A DNA stretch of 64,000 nucleotides from an uncultured Armatimonadota bacterium (GTDB lineage Bacteria > Armatimonadota > Armatimonadia > Armatimonadales > Armatimonadaceae): positions 1 through 64,000 of the forward strand of contig CAIVZM010000007.1 of the NCBI GenBank assembly GCA_903910385.1, in the 5' to 3' direction. The position numbers and the translations under genes are program-made. The notes beneath the pieces were generated by a model. That model did not search any database, was not told the origin of the DNA, and saw only the letters and a list, made by a program, of their open reading frames with translations. Shown piece after piece: positions 50,872-59,264 of this stretch. How positions within the stretch are numbered: position 1 is the stretch's first letter; every line of letters starts with the position of its first letter.

Positions 50872-52857
50872 TTGTCTATCCGATTCTCGTCATCCCACAT
50901 CGCTATCTGTTCTGTTGCGCTCTCATTTCTGTTTAGCGTCCCTGTGACTGGAGCGCAGGCTCAGGAAGTACGCTCCGTTCCGCCGCCGGGCGTTACGATA
51001 CCGGAGAATGACCGCAAAGAATTGACCGATGGCGTCGCTGCGCTCGCCCGCGAGATTCAAAGTCTGCAAAGTGATTTGAAAGGCAAGCCGCAACTCCTGC
51101 GCTTTCTACCCGATGTCCAGATTTATGAAAAAGCTGTCCGTTATGTACTCTCGTACAACGAATTCTATGATGTAAAACAGGTAGCCACGGCGCGTCAACT
51201 GCTGGCGCAGGGAAATGAGCGGGCGAAGGCATTGCGCAATGGCGATGCTTCCTGGATGAAGCAGAACGGCCTTCTTGCCCTCGGGTATATCAGCAAGATC
51301 GATGGTTCCGTGCAGCCGTATGGCATTGTCGTGCCAAAGGAATGGATTGCTGGGGATAAAACGCCCCGGCGCCTCGATTTCTTCTGCCACGGTCGCGGCG
51401 AGCAATTGACCGAACTCGCCTTTATCAATGAACGGCAGAATCAGCCGGGAGAATTCACGCCTCCGGGCGCGTTTGTGATCCATCCCTATGGACGCTTTTG
51501 TTGCGCGAACCGATTTGCAGGAGAAGTGGATTTGTTCGAAGCGCTAGCGGATGCAAAGACACGATACGCAATCGACTCGGATCGTACCATCGTCCGGGGT
51601 TTTTCCATGGGAGGCGCGTCCTGCTGGCAGTACGCGACCCATTACGCCGATTGGTGGGCAGCGGCGGCGCCGGGAGCGGGATTTTCCGAAACGCTCGAAT
51701 TTCTCCGCCTCGATCCCACGAAGTTGCCCCCATATGAGGTGACACTGATGAGGTGGTACAACCCGACAGACTATGCTACGAATCTGTATCAGTGCCCGAC
51801 CGTCGCGTACAACGGCGCGGATGACGGTCAAAAACAGGCGGCAGACCGTATGCAGGACGCCATGGCGCAGAAAGGTTTGCGCCTGACACGTGTTGTCGCA
51901 CCCAAAACCGGACACTGGTACAACGCGGACGCCAAAAAAGAGATCGACTCCCGACTTGCGGTTTTCGCGGAAAAGGGTCGTGATACGCTTCCAAATTCCA
52001 TTCGCTTCACGACCTTCACCCTTCGTTACAATTCCATGAACTGGATCACGGTCACCGGGTTGGGACAGCACTGGGAACGCGCCCGTGTCAACGCTGACCG
52101 TACTGAAGATGGTATCACTATCCAGACTGAGAACATCACCCGACTGTCGCTCTCGCCAAAAGTTGCGGATGCGGCTCGGAAATCGGTGACAATCGACGGC
52201 GAACGATTAAAGGGGACAGCGTTCGCTAAAACCCGCGAAGGCAAGTGGACGGTCGATAGAAACGCGGATGCTCGCCGCCTTCGGAAAAAGCCCGGATTAC
52301 AGGGGCCTATCGATGACGCTTTCATGGACAGGTTCGTTATGGTCAAACCGACAGGAGTCGCCTTGAATCCTCGCACCGGCGGGTGGACGGATACAGAACT
52401 TCAGCATGCCGTTCGCGCCTGGCGGGCGCAGATGCGCGGAGATGCGCCTGTTCTTGAGGACATAGCGGTCACTGATGCGGAAATCCGCAGTTCAAACCTC
52501 GTCCTCTGGGGAGACCCTTCCAGTAACGCTGTCCTTGCCCGAATCGCAGGAAAGTTACCCGTAAAATGGGAAAAAGACGGGTCGATCCGGGTGGGCGCGA
52601 AAGTATTCTCGGCGGGAACGTCCGTTCCCATTCTGGTCTATCCCAATCCCCTCAATCCGAACCGTTATATCGTTCTCAATAGCGGATTGACCTGGCGGGA
52701 GAGCGCGTACCTGAACAACGCCCAGCAACGCCCAAGATTGCCGGATTGGGCGGTGATCGATATCACCACACCGCCGGACGCTAACTCTCCCGGTCGTATT
52801 GCGGACGCTGGCTTTTTCGATGAGGAATGGAAAGTTCAGACCAACCCGATAAAGTGA
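50872..52857 (+). CDS. Secreted alpha/beta hydrolase (prolyl-oligopeptidase-like)
   Basis: A 661-residue exported serine hydrolase. It has a signal peptide (AICSVALSFLFSVPVTGAQA) and a helical N-terminal region. The hydrolase core has LDFFCHGRGEQ (oxyanion-like HG motif), the nucleophile in VRGFSMGGASCWQ, a probable acid in AYNGADDGQKQ and the histidine in PKTGHWYN. A C-terminal beta-rich domain (about 385-660) has no family that I recognise. The substrate, peptide or ester, cannot be told. The start is TTG at 50872 with GGAAGGAA upstream. A TACAAT at 50819-50824 is a possible -10. It is convergent with, and overlaps by 22 bases, the next gene. Confidence 0.8.
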   Translation: MSIRFSSSHIAICSVALSFLFSVPVTGAQAQEVRSVPPPGVTIPENDRKELTDGVAALAREIQSLQSDLKGKPQLLRFLPDVQIYEKAVRYVLSYNEFYDVKQVATARQLLAQGNERAKALRNGDASWMKQNGLLALGYISKIDGSVQPYGIVVPKEWIAGDKTPRRLDFFCHGRGEQLTELAFINERQNQPGEFTPPGAFVIHPYGRFCCANRFAGEVDLFEALADAKTRYAIDSDRTIVRGFSMGGASCWQYATHYADWWAAAAPGAGFSETLEFLRLDPTKLPPYEVTLMRWYNPTDYATNLYQCPTVAYNGADDGQKQAADRMQDAMAQKGLRLTRVVAPKTGHWYNADAKKEIDSRLAVFAEKGRDTLPNSIRFTTFTLRYNSMNWITVTGLGQHWERARVNADRTEDGITIQTENITRLSLSPKVADAARKSVTIDGERLKGTAFAKTREGKWTVDRNADARRLRKKPGLQGPIDDAFMDRFVMVKPTGVALNPRTGGWTDTELQHAVRAWRAQMRGDAPVLEDIAVTDAEIRSSNLVLWGDPSSNAVLARIAGKLPVKWEKDGSIRVGAKVFSAGTSVPILVYPNPLNPNRYIVLNSGLTWRESAYLNNAQQRPRLPDWAVIDITTPPDANSPGRIADAGFFDEEWKVQTNPIK

Positions 52858-53438
52858 GGGCAATCTTCCGGGCCGAGACAGGCGGGAACCTTCCGCCAGA
52901 CGCCGCCCCGGTAGTCCCGTGGGTCAGAAAGCCGCACGACCGGGACAATGATGCCGTGAGGACATAGTTGACAGGGGCCATCCTCGGCAAGATTCTCCGG
53001 TCGCAGAGCGCGTCGGGGGGCGACCTCCGACTGCTCCGGGGACAGAGGACTGTCGGTGCGCGGAGAGTCAGGGAGTGAGATCGGAGGCGTTCCTGGATCT
53101 CCGGCGCGAGCCAGAATACGCAGCACGCCTACCCGGTAGAGATCCGCAGGCGTATCCGGGTTCCCTTCCGGAACGGGGTGCGCATCACCCCGAATCAGAT
53201 CGCCGACGCCGATTTCCCGCCGTGACATCGTGGCGGGACCGAGAGCTACCGTGAAACGTCCGACTGTACTACGATTGGAATCGGCTTTCCCCATCCATTC
53301 GTTTTCCGGTGTAAATGAGCCTTCGACAACGAGCAGATAGCCTGCGCTTTTCGCTGTTGTCACCCCTTCAAATTTCGTCAGAGTCAGACGTGGCTTGACC
53401 GCCGTCACCGCTCCCCAGAAGCGCACCGTTTTTTCCAT
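52836..53438 (-). CDS. Uncharacterised protein with a C-terminal Cys cluster
   Basis: A 200-residue protein with two parts. The N-terminal half (KTVRFWGAVTAVKPRLTLTK, RREIGVGDLIRGDAHPV) looks like an OB-type beta barrel. After a proline/serine-rich linker comes a C-terminal cysteine-histidine cluster (GPCQLCPHG, then PACLGPEDCPHF): four cysteines, able to bind zinc or iron-sulfur. I recall similarly arranged conserved hypothetical proteins in other phyla, but no function. The 3' end overlaps the convergent hydrolase gene by 22 bases. Confidence 0.7.
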   Translation of the reverse strand: MEKTVRFWGAVTAVKPRLTLTKFEGVTTAKSAGYLLVVEGSFTPENEWMGKADSNRSTVGRFTVALGPATMSRREIGVGDLIRGDAHPVPEGNPDTPADLYRVGVLRILARAGDPGTPPISLPDSPRTDSPLSPEQSEVAPRRALRPENLAEDGPCQLCPHGIIVPVVRLSDPRDYRGGVWRKVPACLGPEDCPHFIGLV

Positions 53439-53640
53439 CTTGCGCCGCCTGTGATTTCCCCCAGATACTCCGCATCATCGGAAGTTGAGAGGAAATCTCT
53501 TTCCACGATTCTCTTTTTGACAATACCATGCCCCCGGATGGATAAGTCAACTTCGGAAAAAATTATTCAAAAATCTCTATCTTTCCCTGTTAGTATCTCT
53601 GTTAAAACCGGGTTTATAATGCCAAGTAACGGCGCCAGAG

Positions 53641-54123
53641 TTAATCTTCAGTTTGAAGAGCGTCCGATTCGATTTCGCGCCACCAGGCGGAAAAACGCCG
53701 GGGAACGCGAGCAGCATTGTAGGATACGAGCGAGGGAACCGGGATCACCTCGACCTTATGCGATTCTTCCAATGCGCGGCGGTAGTCTGCAAAGCGACTC
53801 TCTGGCGTCATCGTGGTGACAATAGTCTCCGCTTTCCATTGTTGGGCAAACGCACGCACCTCAGCGACGACATTTCCTCGCCGGAGAGAACAAACTCTTC
53901 CCGCTGCTGTCCGCTCCTTGAAAATCTCGACCACGGATTCATACAGAAAAAACAGGCGGTGGAAAGCGAATTGCGCTTCACTAAGGAAATCCTCGTCAAA
54001 AACAAAGACTACCGGCGCGTCCGGATACCGCGTCAACGCCGGGTTATTTGCGGAAAGGTGATCGCCGTGTAGCCATATTACCTGTGGCGTCCGGTCTGCG
54101 TCCGCCTCGGTTTTCATGTTCAT
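53641..54123 (-). CDS. Photolyase N-terminal alpha/beta half (separate protein)
   Basis: A 160-residue protein resembling only the N-terminal Rossmann-like domain of DNA photolyases (VIWLHGDHLSANNPALTRYP, VVFVFDEDFL, then AFAQQWKAETIVTTMTPESR). It has no FAD-binding domain. The ATG at 54123 is chosen since GGAG lies 6 bases before it; a longer TTG start at 54135 is possible. The gene overlaps the preceding FAD-domain gene by 80 bases, so both products are made together. I infer that the two halves assemble into one photolyase- or cryptochrome-like complex. Confidence 0.78.
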   Translation of the reverse strand: MNMKTEADADRTPQVIWLHGDHLSANNPALTRYPDAPVVFVFDEDFLSEAQFAFHRLFFLYESVVEIFKERTAAGRVCSLRRGNVVAEVRAFAQQWKAETIVTTMTPESRFADYRRALEESHKVEVIPVPSLVSYNAARVPRRFSAWWREIESDALQTED

Positions 54124-54928
54124 ACTCATCTCCAAATAGGCGCTTGCCTAACTGTTCATAGCTTGCATCGAAGGGGCAGGTATTACTCCTTGCCGCTTCA
54201 CAGTGGGTGCAGTAGGTCGTTCCTGTGCGGGAATCGCGACTGAATTTTTCGACGTTGCTCCGGTTGAAGAAATATGGTTTGTGCGAAAATGTGGAAGCCA
54301 CCCATTGCCAGGAGAGATTGTTGGATGCCGGGTCACCGTCCAGCAGGAATCGGTAGAATAATTTCGCTCCGGTCTGCCAGGTGATTTTACGATGGTGCGT
54401 CAGGTAGGCGGCGAACCACATTCGCGCATGATTGTACATATAGCCGGTCTGGTACAGTTGCTGTAGCGAGATATCCATGCAATTGAGTCCGGTACTGGCG
54501 GCGGTAATTTCCATAGGGAGTTCCGTCCGATATCCCAGCGGAATCTTAGGTTCTTCCATATCCGCGGTAATCTCATCCCCATAACGCTCCCATTGCAGCT
54601 GCCAGAATTGACGCCATGCCAGTTCCTGTATAAATTTCACCGCTTTTCTCGCTCCAATTTTCGCAGTCGCCACCTTCCGCGCTTCCCGCAGGGTAATACA
54701 TCCATGGCGAAGATAGGGTGAGAGAAGCGACGCGCCGGAATCCGCGCCAACATCGTTCCGGCGCTCCTCATAACGCGCAACATCGAATCGTTCCAGTCGT
54801 CTCAATCCCTGAGAGCGCCCCCCGATATGCGACGCGGGGGTCGGCTCACCGGCATATAGACCGGTCAGAGCATGGGCTAGTCGGTCCGCCGCCTCCGACC
54901 GATTCTCGTTTTTCCAATCGATTTCCAT
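54044..54928 (-). CDS. Photolyase/cryptochrome FAD-binding half with a Cys quartet
   Basis: A 294-residue protein consisting of a photolyase FAD-binding domain alone: SLLSPYLRHGCITLREARK, FIQELAWRQFWQLQWERYG, YMYNHARMWFAAYL and DGDPASNNLSWQWVASTFSH. Cysteines C150 (TGLNCMD), C240 and C243 (YCTHC) and C251 (TCPF) are spaced like the quartet that binds [4Fe-4S] in FeS-BCP photolyases. FAD binding is well supported; the cluster is inferred. Similar free-standing halves exist in cyanobacteria, as far as I recall. It is transcribed before the N-terminal half, reversing the fused order. Confidence 0.85.
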   Translation of the reverse strand: MEIDWKNENRSEAADRLAHALTGLYAGEPTPASHIGGRSQGLRRLERFDVARYEERRNDVGADSGASLLSPYLRHGCITLREARKVATAKIGARKAVKFIQELAWRQFWQLQWERYGDEITADMEEPKIPLGYRTELPMEITAASTGLNCMDISLQQLYQTGYMYNHARMWFAAYLTHHRKITWQTGAKLFYRFLLDGDPASNNLSWQWVASTFSHKPYFFNRSNVEKFSRDSRTGTTYCTHCEAARSNTCPFDASYEQLGKRLFGDEYEHENRGGRRPDATGNMATRRSPFRK

Positions 54929-55224
54929 AATTCATCCTGTGAAGTAATAAACAAAAGTAAATACAAAATTGCACCGGGAATTTTGAGGGGATTCCATTTC
55001 GCATCTCTTGCCGAAATTTCACGGTTAATGCCGGAAAAATGGAACATTCAATGTTGGCGTTTCGTCCTAACCAAGCGGGTAAGGGTGGTAATGCGCGCCT
55101 ACTGAATTGCACCTGTACACAATTTCGACAAAAGCGCGGCTATAATACAACAGAGCTATATTATCCAATCAATATCTGTCTTAGGTCCGATCACACGACC
55201 GGCCTCAGGAAGCAGGAAACCCAG

Positions 55225-56283
55225 GTGAATTGTGGAAAGTGGCGCGATCTAGCGTCTGAATATGTCGAAGGCACACTTCCTCCGCCGATGCGTGAGGTGA
55301 TGGCGAATCACGTTAAGACCTGTCCTTCTTGTCAGGAAGACGAAAAAATTCTGCACGGTCTCTACGCAGCGATGAGCGACCTGCCGGAAGTAGACCCTCC
55401 GTCCTTCTTTGCGGATAAAGTGATGGCGCGGATCGAGCGGGAACAGGCAGCCGGTCCGTGGTGGCAGCGCATGCTGGCGGGGCTTCCCAATCTGGGACGT
55501 ACCGTCTTTGGTGTTGGTCTTGCTTCGGCGGCGGCAGTCGCTGTCGTCTGGTGTATCAATCGCCCGGTCAACGTCAACTCCCTGTTGAAAGCGACATTGA
55601 TGCCCGATGCGGCTAGCTTGAGCATTACCGGTTCTCCCCTGCCGCGTCTCCGCGTCATCGAGAGTCATGATTTACGGGAGGGGAAAACCTACGGATTCAG
55701 GTTCCGCATCGAAAATTCGGATTCCGGCAATGTCCGTGTATATGTCCCGAACGCCGCCAAGTCCGTTTACTCCTTCCCTGTCAACAAGCAAGAGACCAGT
55801 CCCGTTTATTTGCCACTGGCGCTCGCCCGTGATCAGAAAACGTTGGCGCTGACAATCGATTGGGAAGCCAATATCCCGAACGCACAATCCGGGAAGCAGG
55901 AAATGGCGCACTCACGAGCGCTGGTTGTCCCGCTTCCGCAAGCGGCGAACTCAGTGGATGAACGTCTCACAATGGACTTGCCGGAAATGCGACTCGCGGA
56001 TGCAGTCCGAATGATGGCGGGCGAGTACGGCGCTGCTGTCGCGATGGAAGATATTCAGTTTTCCGAAAAGGTTCGTTTGACGGCGAAAAATGAAACCCTT
56101 GTCGAAGCCCTGCAACGACAACTGTCTCCCCTCGGCTTGAAGATCGAATTCAGCGCGAATGGCATTGCAATTCAGAAAGCGACAGCGCCTTCGGCGAGCC
56201 TTTCAGAGACTGCCACTTCTGCGCCCGCTCGCATCGCGCCTGCGGAGTCCAAAACGTCCGAAGCGGGCAGCGCCACACCCTGA
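55225..56283 (+). CDS. Zinc-finger (anti-sigma type) membrane protein with STN-like domain
   Basis: A 352-residue protein. The N-terminus is a zf-HC2/anti-sigma zinc finger: C3, then H29-x3-C33-x2-C36 (ANHVKTCPSCQ). A membrane helix is at about 94-110 (VFGVGLASAAAVAVVW). The extracytoplasmic part is beta-rich and ends with an STN/secretin-like fold (LPEMRLADAVRMMAGEYGA, LVEALQRQLSPLGLKIEF) and a serine/alanine-rich tail. No sigma factor is adjacent, so it may sense envelope state for a distant one. The GTG at 55225 has GGAA upstream; an earlier ATG at 55039 lies before a TATAAT at 55141. Confidence 0.72.
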   Translation: MNCGKWRDLASEYVEGTLPPPMREVMANHVKTCPSCQEDEKILHGLYAAMSDLPEVDPPSFFADKVMARIEREQAAGPWWQRMLAGLPNLGRTVFGVGLASAAAVAVVWCINRPVNVNSLLKATLMPDAASLSITGSPLPRLRVIESHDLREGKTYGFRFRIENSDSGNVRVYVPNAAKSVYSFPVNKQETSPVYLPLALARDQKTLALTIDWEANIPNAQSGKQEMAHSRALVVPLPQAANSVDERLTMDLPEMRLADAVRMMAGEYGAAVAMEDIQFSEKVRLTAKNETLVEALQRQLSPLGLKIEFSANGIAIQKATAPSASLSETATSAPARIAPAESKTSEAGSATP

Positions 56284-56303
56284 TTGAGAATGACGGCTGA
56301 AGC

Positions 56304-57755
56304 GTGAAAAAACGTCTTTCGGAATTCGCTCGCGTCGCTGCCGATTTTTCGGCGCGGCGCGATTTATTTCGCCCCCTTTCCGAAGACGAACCGCGTGTAA
56401 TAGTTGCCCTATCCGGCGGTCCTGATTCTTGCGCTCTGTTACTGGCGCTAATCGAAGGGGCAACAGAGGGTCTGACTCCACGCCCGGTCGCGGCGGCGCA
56501 TTTCCATCATGGATTACGGGGCGCGGATGCCAATGCGGACGCCGCCTTTTGCGCGGCGCTGTGCGCACGATTACAAATCCCCTGTCTTATTGATATTGGG
56601 GCTGTTCCGCGAACCGGTAACGGCGCTTACGCCAACGACACGGCACGTCGTATGCGTTACGATTCCCTCGTAGAAGCCGCCAGGAAACTTGGCGCCAATA
56701 TCCTTGCAACCGCGCACACGGCGGACGACCAGGCGGAAACCGTACTGGGACGGGTTTTTAGAGGCGCCAGTGTCGATGGTATTGCCGGTATACCTGCACG
56801 ACGATCACTAACGCCCGATTTGTTAGTGGTTCGCCCCCTTCTATTGCAACGACGCTCGGAAGTGGAAGCGTATTGTCACGCCAACGGAATTGTTCCACGG
56901 CATGACCCTTCAAACGACAAGGAAAACTTTCCTCGTGTCCGATTGCGCCGCCAGTTACCTGAACTCGCCACTCTGTACAATCCGAGATTAACAGAGGCTT
57001 TGATGCGTCTTGCGAATCTTGCTGCGGAGGACGCAACGTATCTGACCGAAAAAGCGAACATTCTCTGGTCTGAAGCGGCGCTCATTGATGCACCGTCTCA
57101 TGTAAGCCTTCAGGTTGCCCCCTTAAGGGAATCACCTGCCGCTTTACGTCGTCGCGTCCTGCTACGCGCCATACGCCATGCCTGTGGAGACGATTCGGAG
57201 GAAGCGTCGACCTTCGCCTTTGTCGAACGTCTGGAAACGTTGCTACAAGGGGGGCGGGGTTCCGTCTCTTTACCCGGCGGTATAGAGGCGAATCTGGTTC
57301 AGAATAACCTGATCCTGAAAAAACCTGATGAATCCGTCGCCCCTCTATCTTTTAATGTCCCGTTGCCGGTTCCTGGGGATGCTCGAATTGAGAGTATCGA
57401 TTTTGACTTGACATCTCAATGGATATCATCCAATGAAATGCCGCCGCGTGTCGCTCGCTCGCTCAATATAGCAATGGCGTTCGACGAGAAAGCATCGCTA
57501 TTGATTCGACCGACACTGCCCGGCGAGCATATTGCGCCCCTGGGGATGAACGGAAGAACGCGTCGAATCCGGGATATGATGTCGGAAGCGGGTTGGTCCG
57601 CCTCCAGAAGAAATTCCGCTCCGCTTGTCGTTTGTGCAGTTACGGGGCGCGTCCTTTGGATCGTTGGTCTGGCGCAGGCGGAAGAGACCCGAGTTCTACC
57701 ATCTACACAGCGTATTCTGTCTCTCAACGCCAGGTTCTGTCGCTGGATTCCATAA
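56304..57755 (+). CDS. tilS: tRNA(Ile)-lysidine synthase TilS
   Basis: TilS attaches lysine to C34 of the CAU-anticodon tRNA-Ile, using ATP, so that it reads AUA. The 483 residues include the PP-loop VIVALSGGPDSCALLLALI, the HFHHGLRGADANAD block, TAHTADDQAETVLGR and the C-terminal lysidine domain (GMNGRTRRIRDMMSEAGWSA). The start is GTG at 56304. It follows the zinc-finger gene by 20 bases. ftsH and hpt, frequent neighbours, are not present. Confidence 0.93.
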   Translation: MKKRLSEFARVAADFSARRDLFRPLSEDEPRVIVALSGGPDSCALLLALIEGATEGLTPRPVAAAHFHHGLRGADANADAAFCAALCARLQIPCLIDIGAVPRTGNGAYANDTARRMRYDSLVEAARKLGANILATAHTADDQAETVLGRVFRGASVDGIAGIPARRSLTPDLLVVRPLLLQRRSEVEAYCHANGIVPRHDPSNDKENFPRVRLRRQLPELATLYNPRLTEALMRLANLAAEDATYLTEKANILWSEAALIDAPSHVSLQVAPLRESPAALRRRVLLRAIRHACGDDSEEASTFAFVERLETLLQGGRGSVSLPGGIEANLVQNNLILKKPDESVAPLSFNVPLPVPGDARIESIDFDLTSQWISSNEMPPRVARSLNIAMAFDEKASLLIRPTLPGEHIAPLGMNGRTRRIRDMMSEAGWSASRRNSAPLVVCAVTGRVLWIVGLAQAEETRVLPSTQRILSLNARFCRWIP

Positions 57756-57787
57756 AAACCCTGACTCTTCAGACGATATGTGTTAAA

Positions 57788-58195
57788 ATGTCTTCAACGA
57801 TGTCATCCGAAGCCAGTGAAGCCCAGACGACCATCTCCTCCGACGAAAGTCACGCCGCTAAAACGCGTGTCATTCGAAAGCGACGTCGCACTTCGAGCTC
57901 CAAATCACCGACAAACCAGAATTCGTTCGGTTTTCGCTCCTTCCTGCTGACCATTGTGCTGCTTCTCATCCTCGGTTCTTTTCTGGGGGTCAACCCACAG
58001 CAGATCATGACAGATCTCAATAAAGGTCTGCATCTTTCGGATTTGTGGAAAAATTTCCGCTGGGAAACAGGCTTGTTGATCGTCATTGCCATTATTATGA
58101 TCATCATGATGATTCCGAATGCAGAAGATCGAATTCTACGTTTCCTTGGTCTTCGCAAAAAACATGATCGCTCCCATAGAGATACGATTTCCTGA
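57788..58195 (+). CDS. Small two-helix membrane protein
   Basis: A 135-residue protein with a basic, serine-rich N-terminus (VIRKRRRTSSSKS) and two membrane helices (FLLTIVLLLILGSFLGV; LLIVIAIIMIIMMIP), then a short basic tail. There is no recognised domain. The ATG at 57788 follows an AT-rich TGTTAAA; a longer open frame to 57593 overlaps tilS and is unlikely to be used. It probably shares the tilS transcript. Confidence 0.6.
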   Translation: MSSTMSSEASEAQTTISSDESHAAKTRVIRKRRRTSSSKSPTNQNSFGFRSFLLTIVLLLILGSFLGVNPQQIMTDLNKGLHLSDLWKNFRWETGLLIVIAIIMIIMMIPNAEDRILRFLGLRKKHDRSHRDTIS

Positions 58196-58219
58196 GAACG
58201 CCTTATTTCCTTTTCGCAT

Positions 58220-59176
58220 ATGTTGACAAGCCTCAGGTTCCTGTCTCATAGTTTTGCCGAGATGCGTTCTCGCGTCCCTACGACGACAGCGTCCCTCGTC
58301 CCGCTTTTGATCTACCGGGATATTGTGGATGCGACCGCACAGACAGTATTGAATCATCATCATGATTTTTGCTCTCTGTATCTGGTTCGGCGAGGTAGCG
58401 GAATCCATGTGATCGACGGGGTAGAGTTCGCCGTCGCTCGTGGAGATGTTTATGTCATGGGCGTCGGAATGCCTCACTACTTCCACTCTGGCGATCATCT
58501 GGAAACTGATACCATCCATTTCTCCCCAACTATTTTCGATCGTGAAACGCTGGAAATCCTGATTGGGACTCCAGGCTTTCACTCCCTGTATATCGGCGAT
58601 GATGTTCTGGAAAAAGACCCGGAATCCGCCAGAGTTTCCGCAGAGCGATCTGAGGCGCGACGATGGTTGCATCTCACTCCCGCCGCTTATGCACAAATCG
58701 AAGGGGAAATGACGGAACTGAGAACGGAATATCTGCGAGGCAATTCTGAAAGCGCTCTTCTGATCCGTTCGTTGTTCGTTCGTCTTCTGGTGCATCTCTC
58801 CCGTTTTTATACGGAATATGCAGCGCGAGAAAAACGTCACGCTGAAGTGAATGGGCATGAAAGAACCGTCGCCGCCGCCGTCCGCTTCATGGAGGAGAAA
58901 TTCGCCTCTCCCCTTCGTATCGAGCAGGTCGCCGCGCATGTCTATCTTTCCCCGGATCGCTTCACAGAGGTTTTTGCAGCGGCGATGGGACGCACTCCCC
59001 GGGACTATTTACGACATCTGCGCCTCGAAAGAGCGAAAACCTTGCTGACCGGAAGTCAGGTTCCCATTTCAGAGGTTGCACGGCTTTCCGGCTTCGGAGA
59101 AGCTCCCTACTTCACGAGGGCGCTCCGCGCGGCGACAGGACTGACGCCTCGAGCTTACCGTAACCAGAAATCCTGA
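58220..59176 (+). CDS. AraC-family transcriptional regulator
   Basis: A 318-residue regulator. The N-terminal cupin sensor domain (NHHHDFCSLYLVRRGSGIHV, GDVYVMGVGMPHYFHSG) has metal- or sugar-type histidines. The C-terminal double helix-turn-helix is complete: LRIEQVAAHVYLSPDRFTEV, then VARLSGFGEAPYFTRAL. The effector is unknown. Members with this architecture often regulate plant-polysaccharide use, but no sugar genes are next to it. A terminator follows on the plus side, shared with folE2. Confidence 0.87.
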   Translation: MLTSLRFLSHSFAEMRSRVPTTTASLVPLLIYRDIVDATAQTVLNHHHDFCSLYLVRRGSGIHVIDGVEFAVARGDVYVMGVGMPHYFHSGDHLETDTIHFSPTIFDRETLEILIGTPGFHSLYIGDDVLEKDPESARVSAERSEARRWLHLTPAAYAQIEGEMTELRTEYLRGNSESALLIRSLFVRLLVHLSRFYTEYAAREKRHAEVNGHERTVAAAVRFMEEKFASPLRIEQVAAHVYLSPDRFTEVFAAAMGRTPRDYLRHLRLERAKTLLTGSQVPISEVARLSGFGEAPYFTRALRAATGLTPRAYRNQKS

Positions 59177-59187
59177 CCGAACGATTT

Positions 59188-59222
59188 AAAAATTAAAAAC
59201 GCCCACGGCAAGAGCCGTGGAC
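59188..59222 (-). terminator. Rho-independent terminator of folE2
   Basis: On the minus strand, GTCCACGGC pairs with GCCGTGGGC across a TCTT loop, followed by GTTTTTAATTTTT. It lies 40-75 bases past the folE2 stop and also faces the end of the convergent AraC gene. Confidence 0.88.
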
Positions 59223-59264
59223 GTCGAAGTTTCGCTAAAGAACTAAAGAGCTAGAGAATAAGTC

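Noticed and set aside
53451-53819. 122-codon plus-strand frame opposite the photolyase N-half
   Set aside because: No ribosome site; it is largely the antisense of the photolyase fragment, which has clear domain signatures.
55141-55146. TATAAT promoter of the zinc-finger gene
   Set aside because: A good -10 but no -35 at usable spacing; used only as support for the later start codon.
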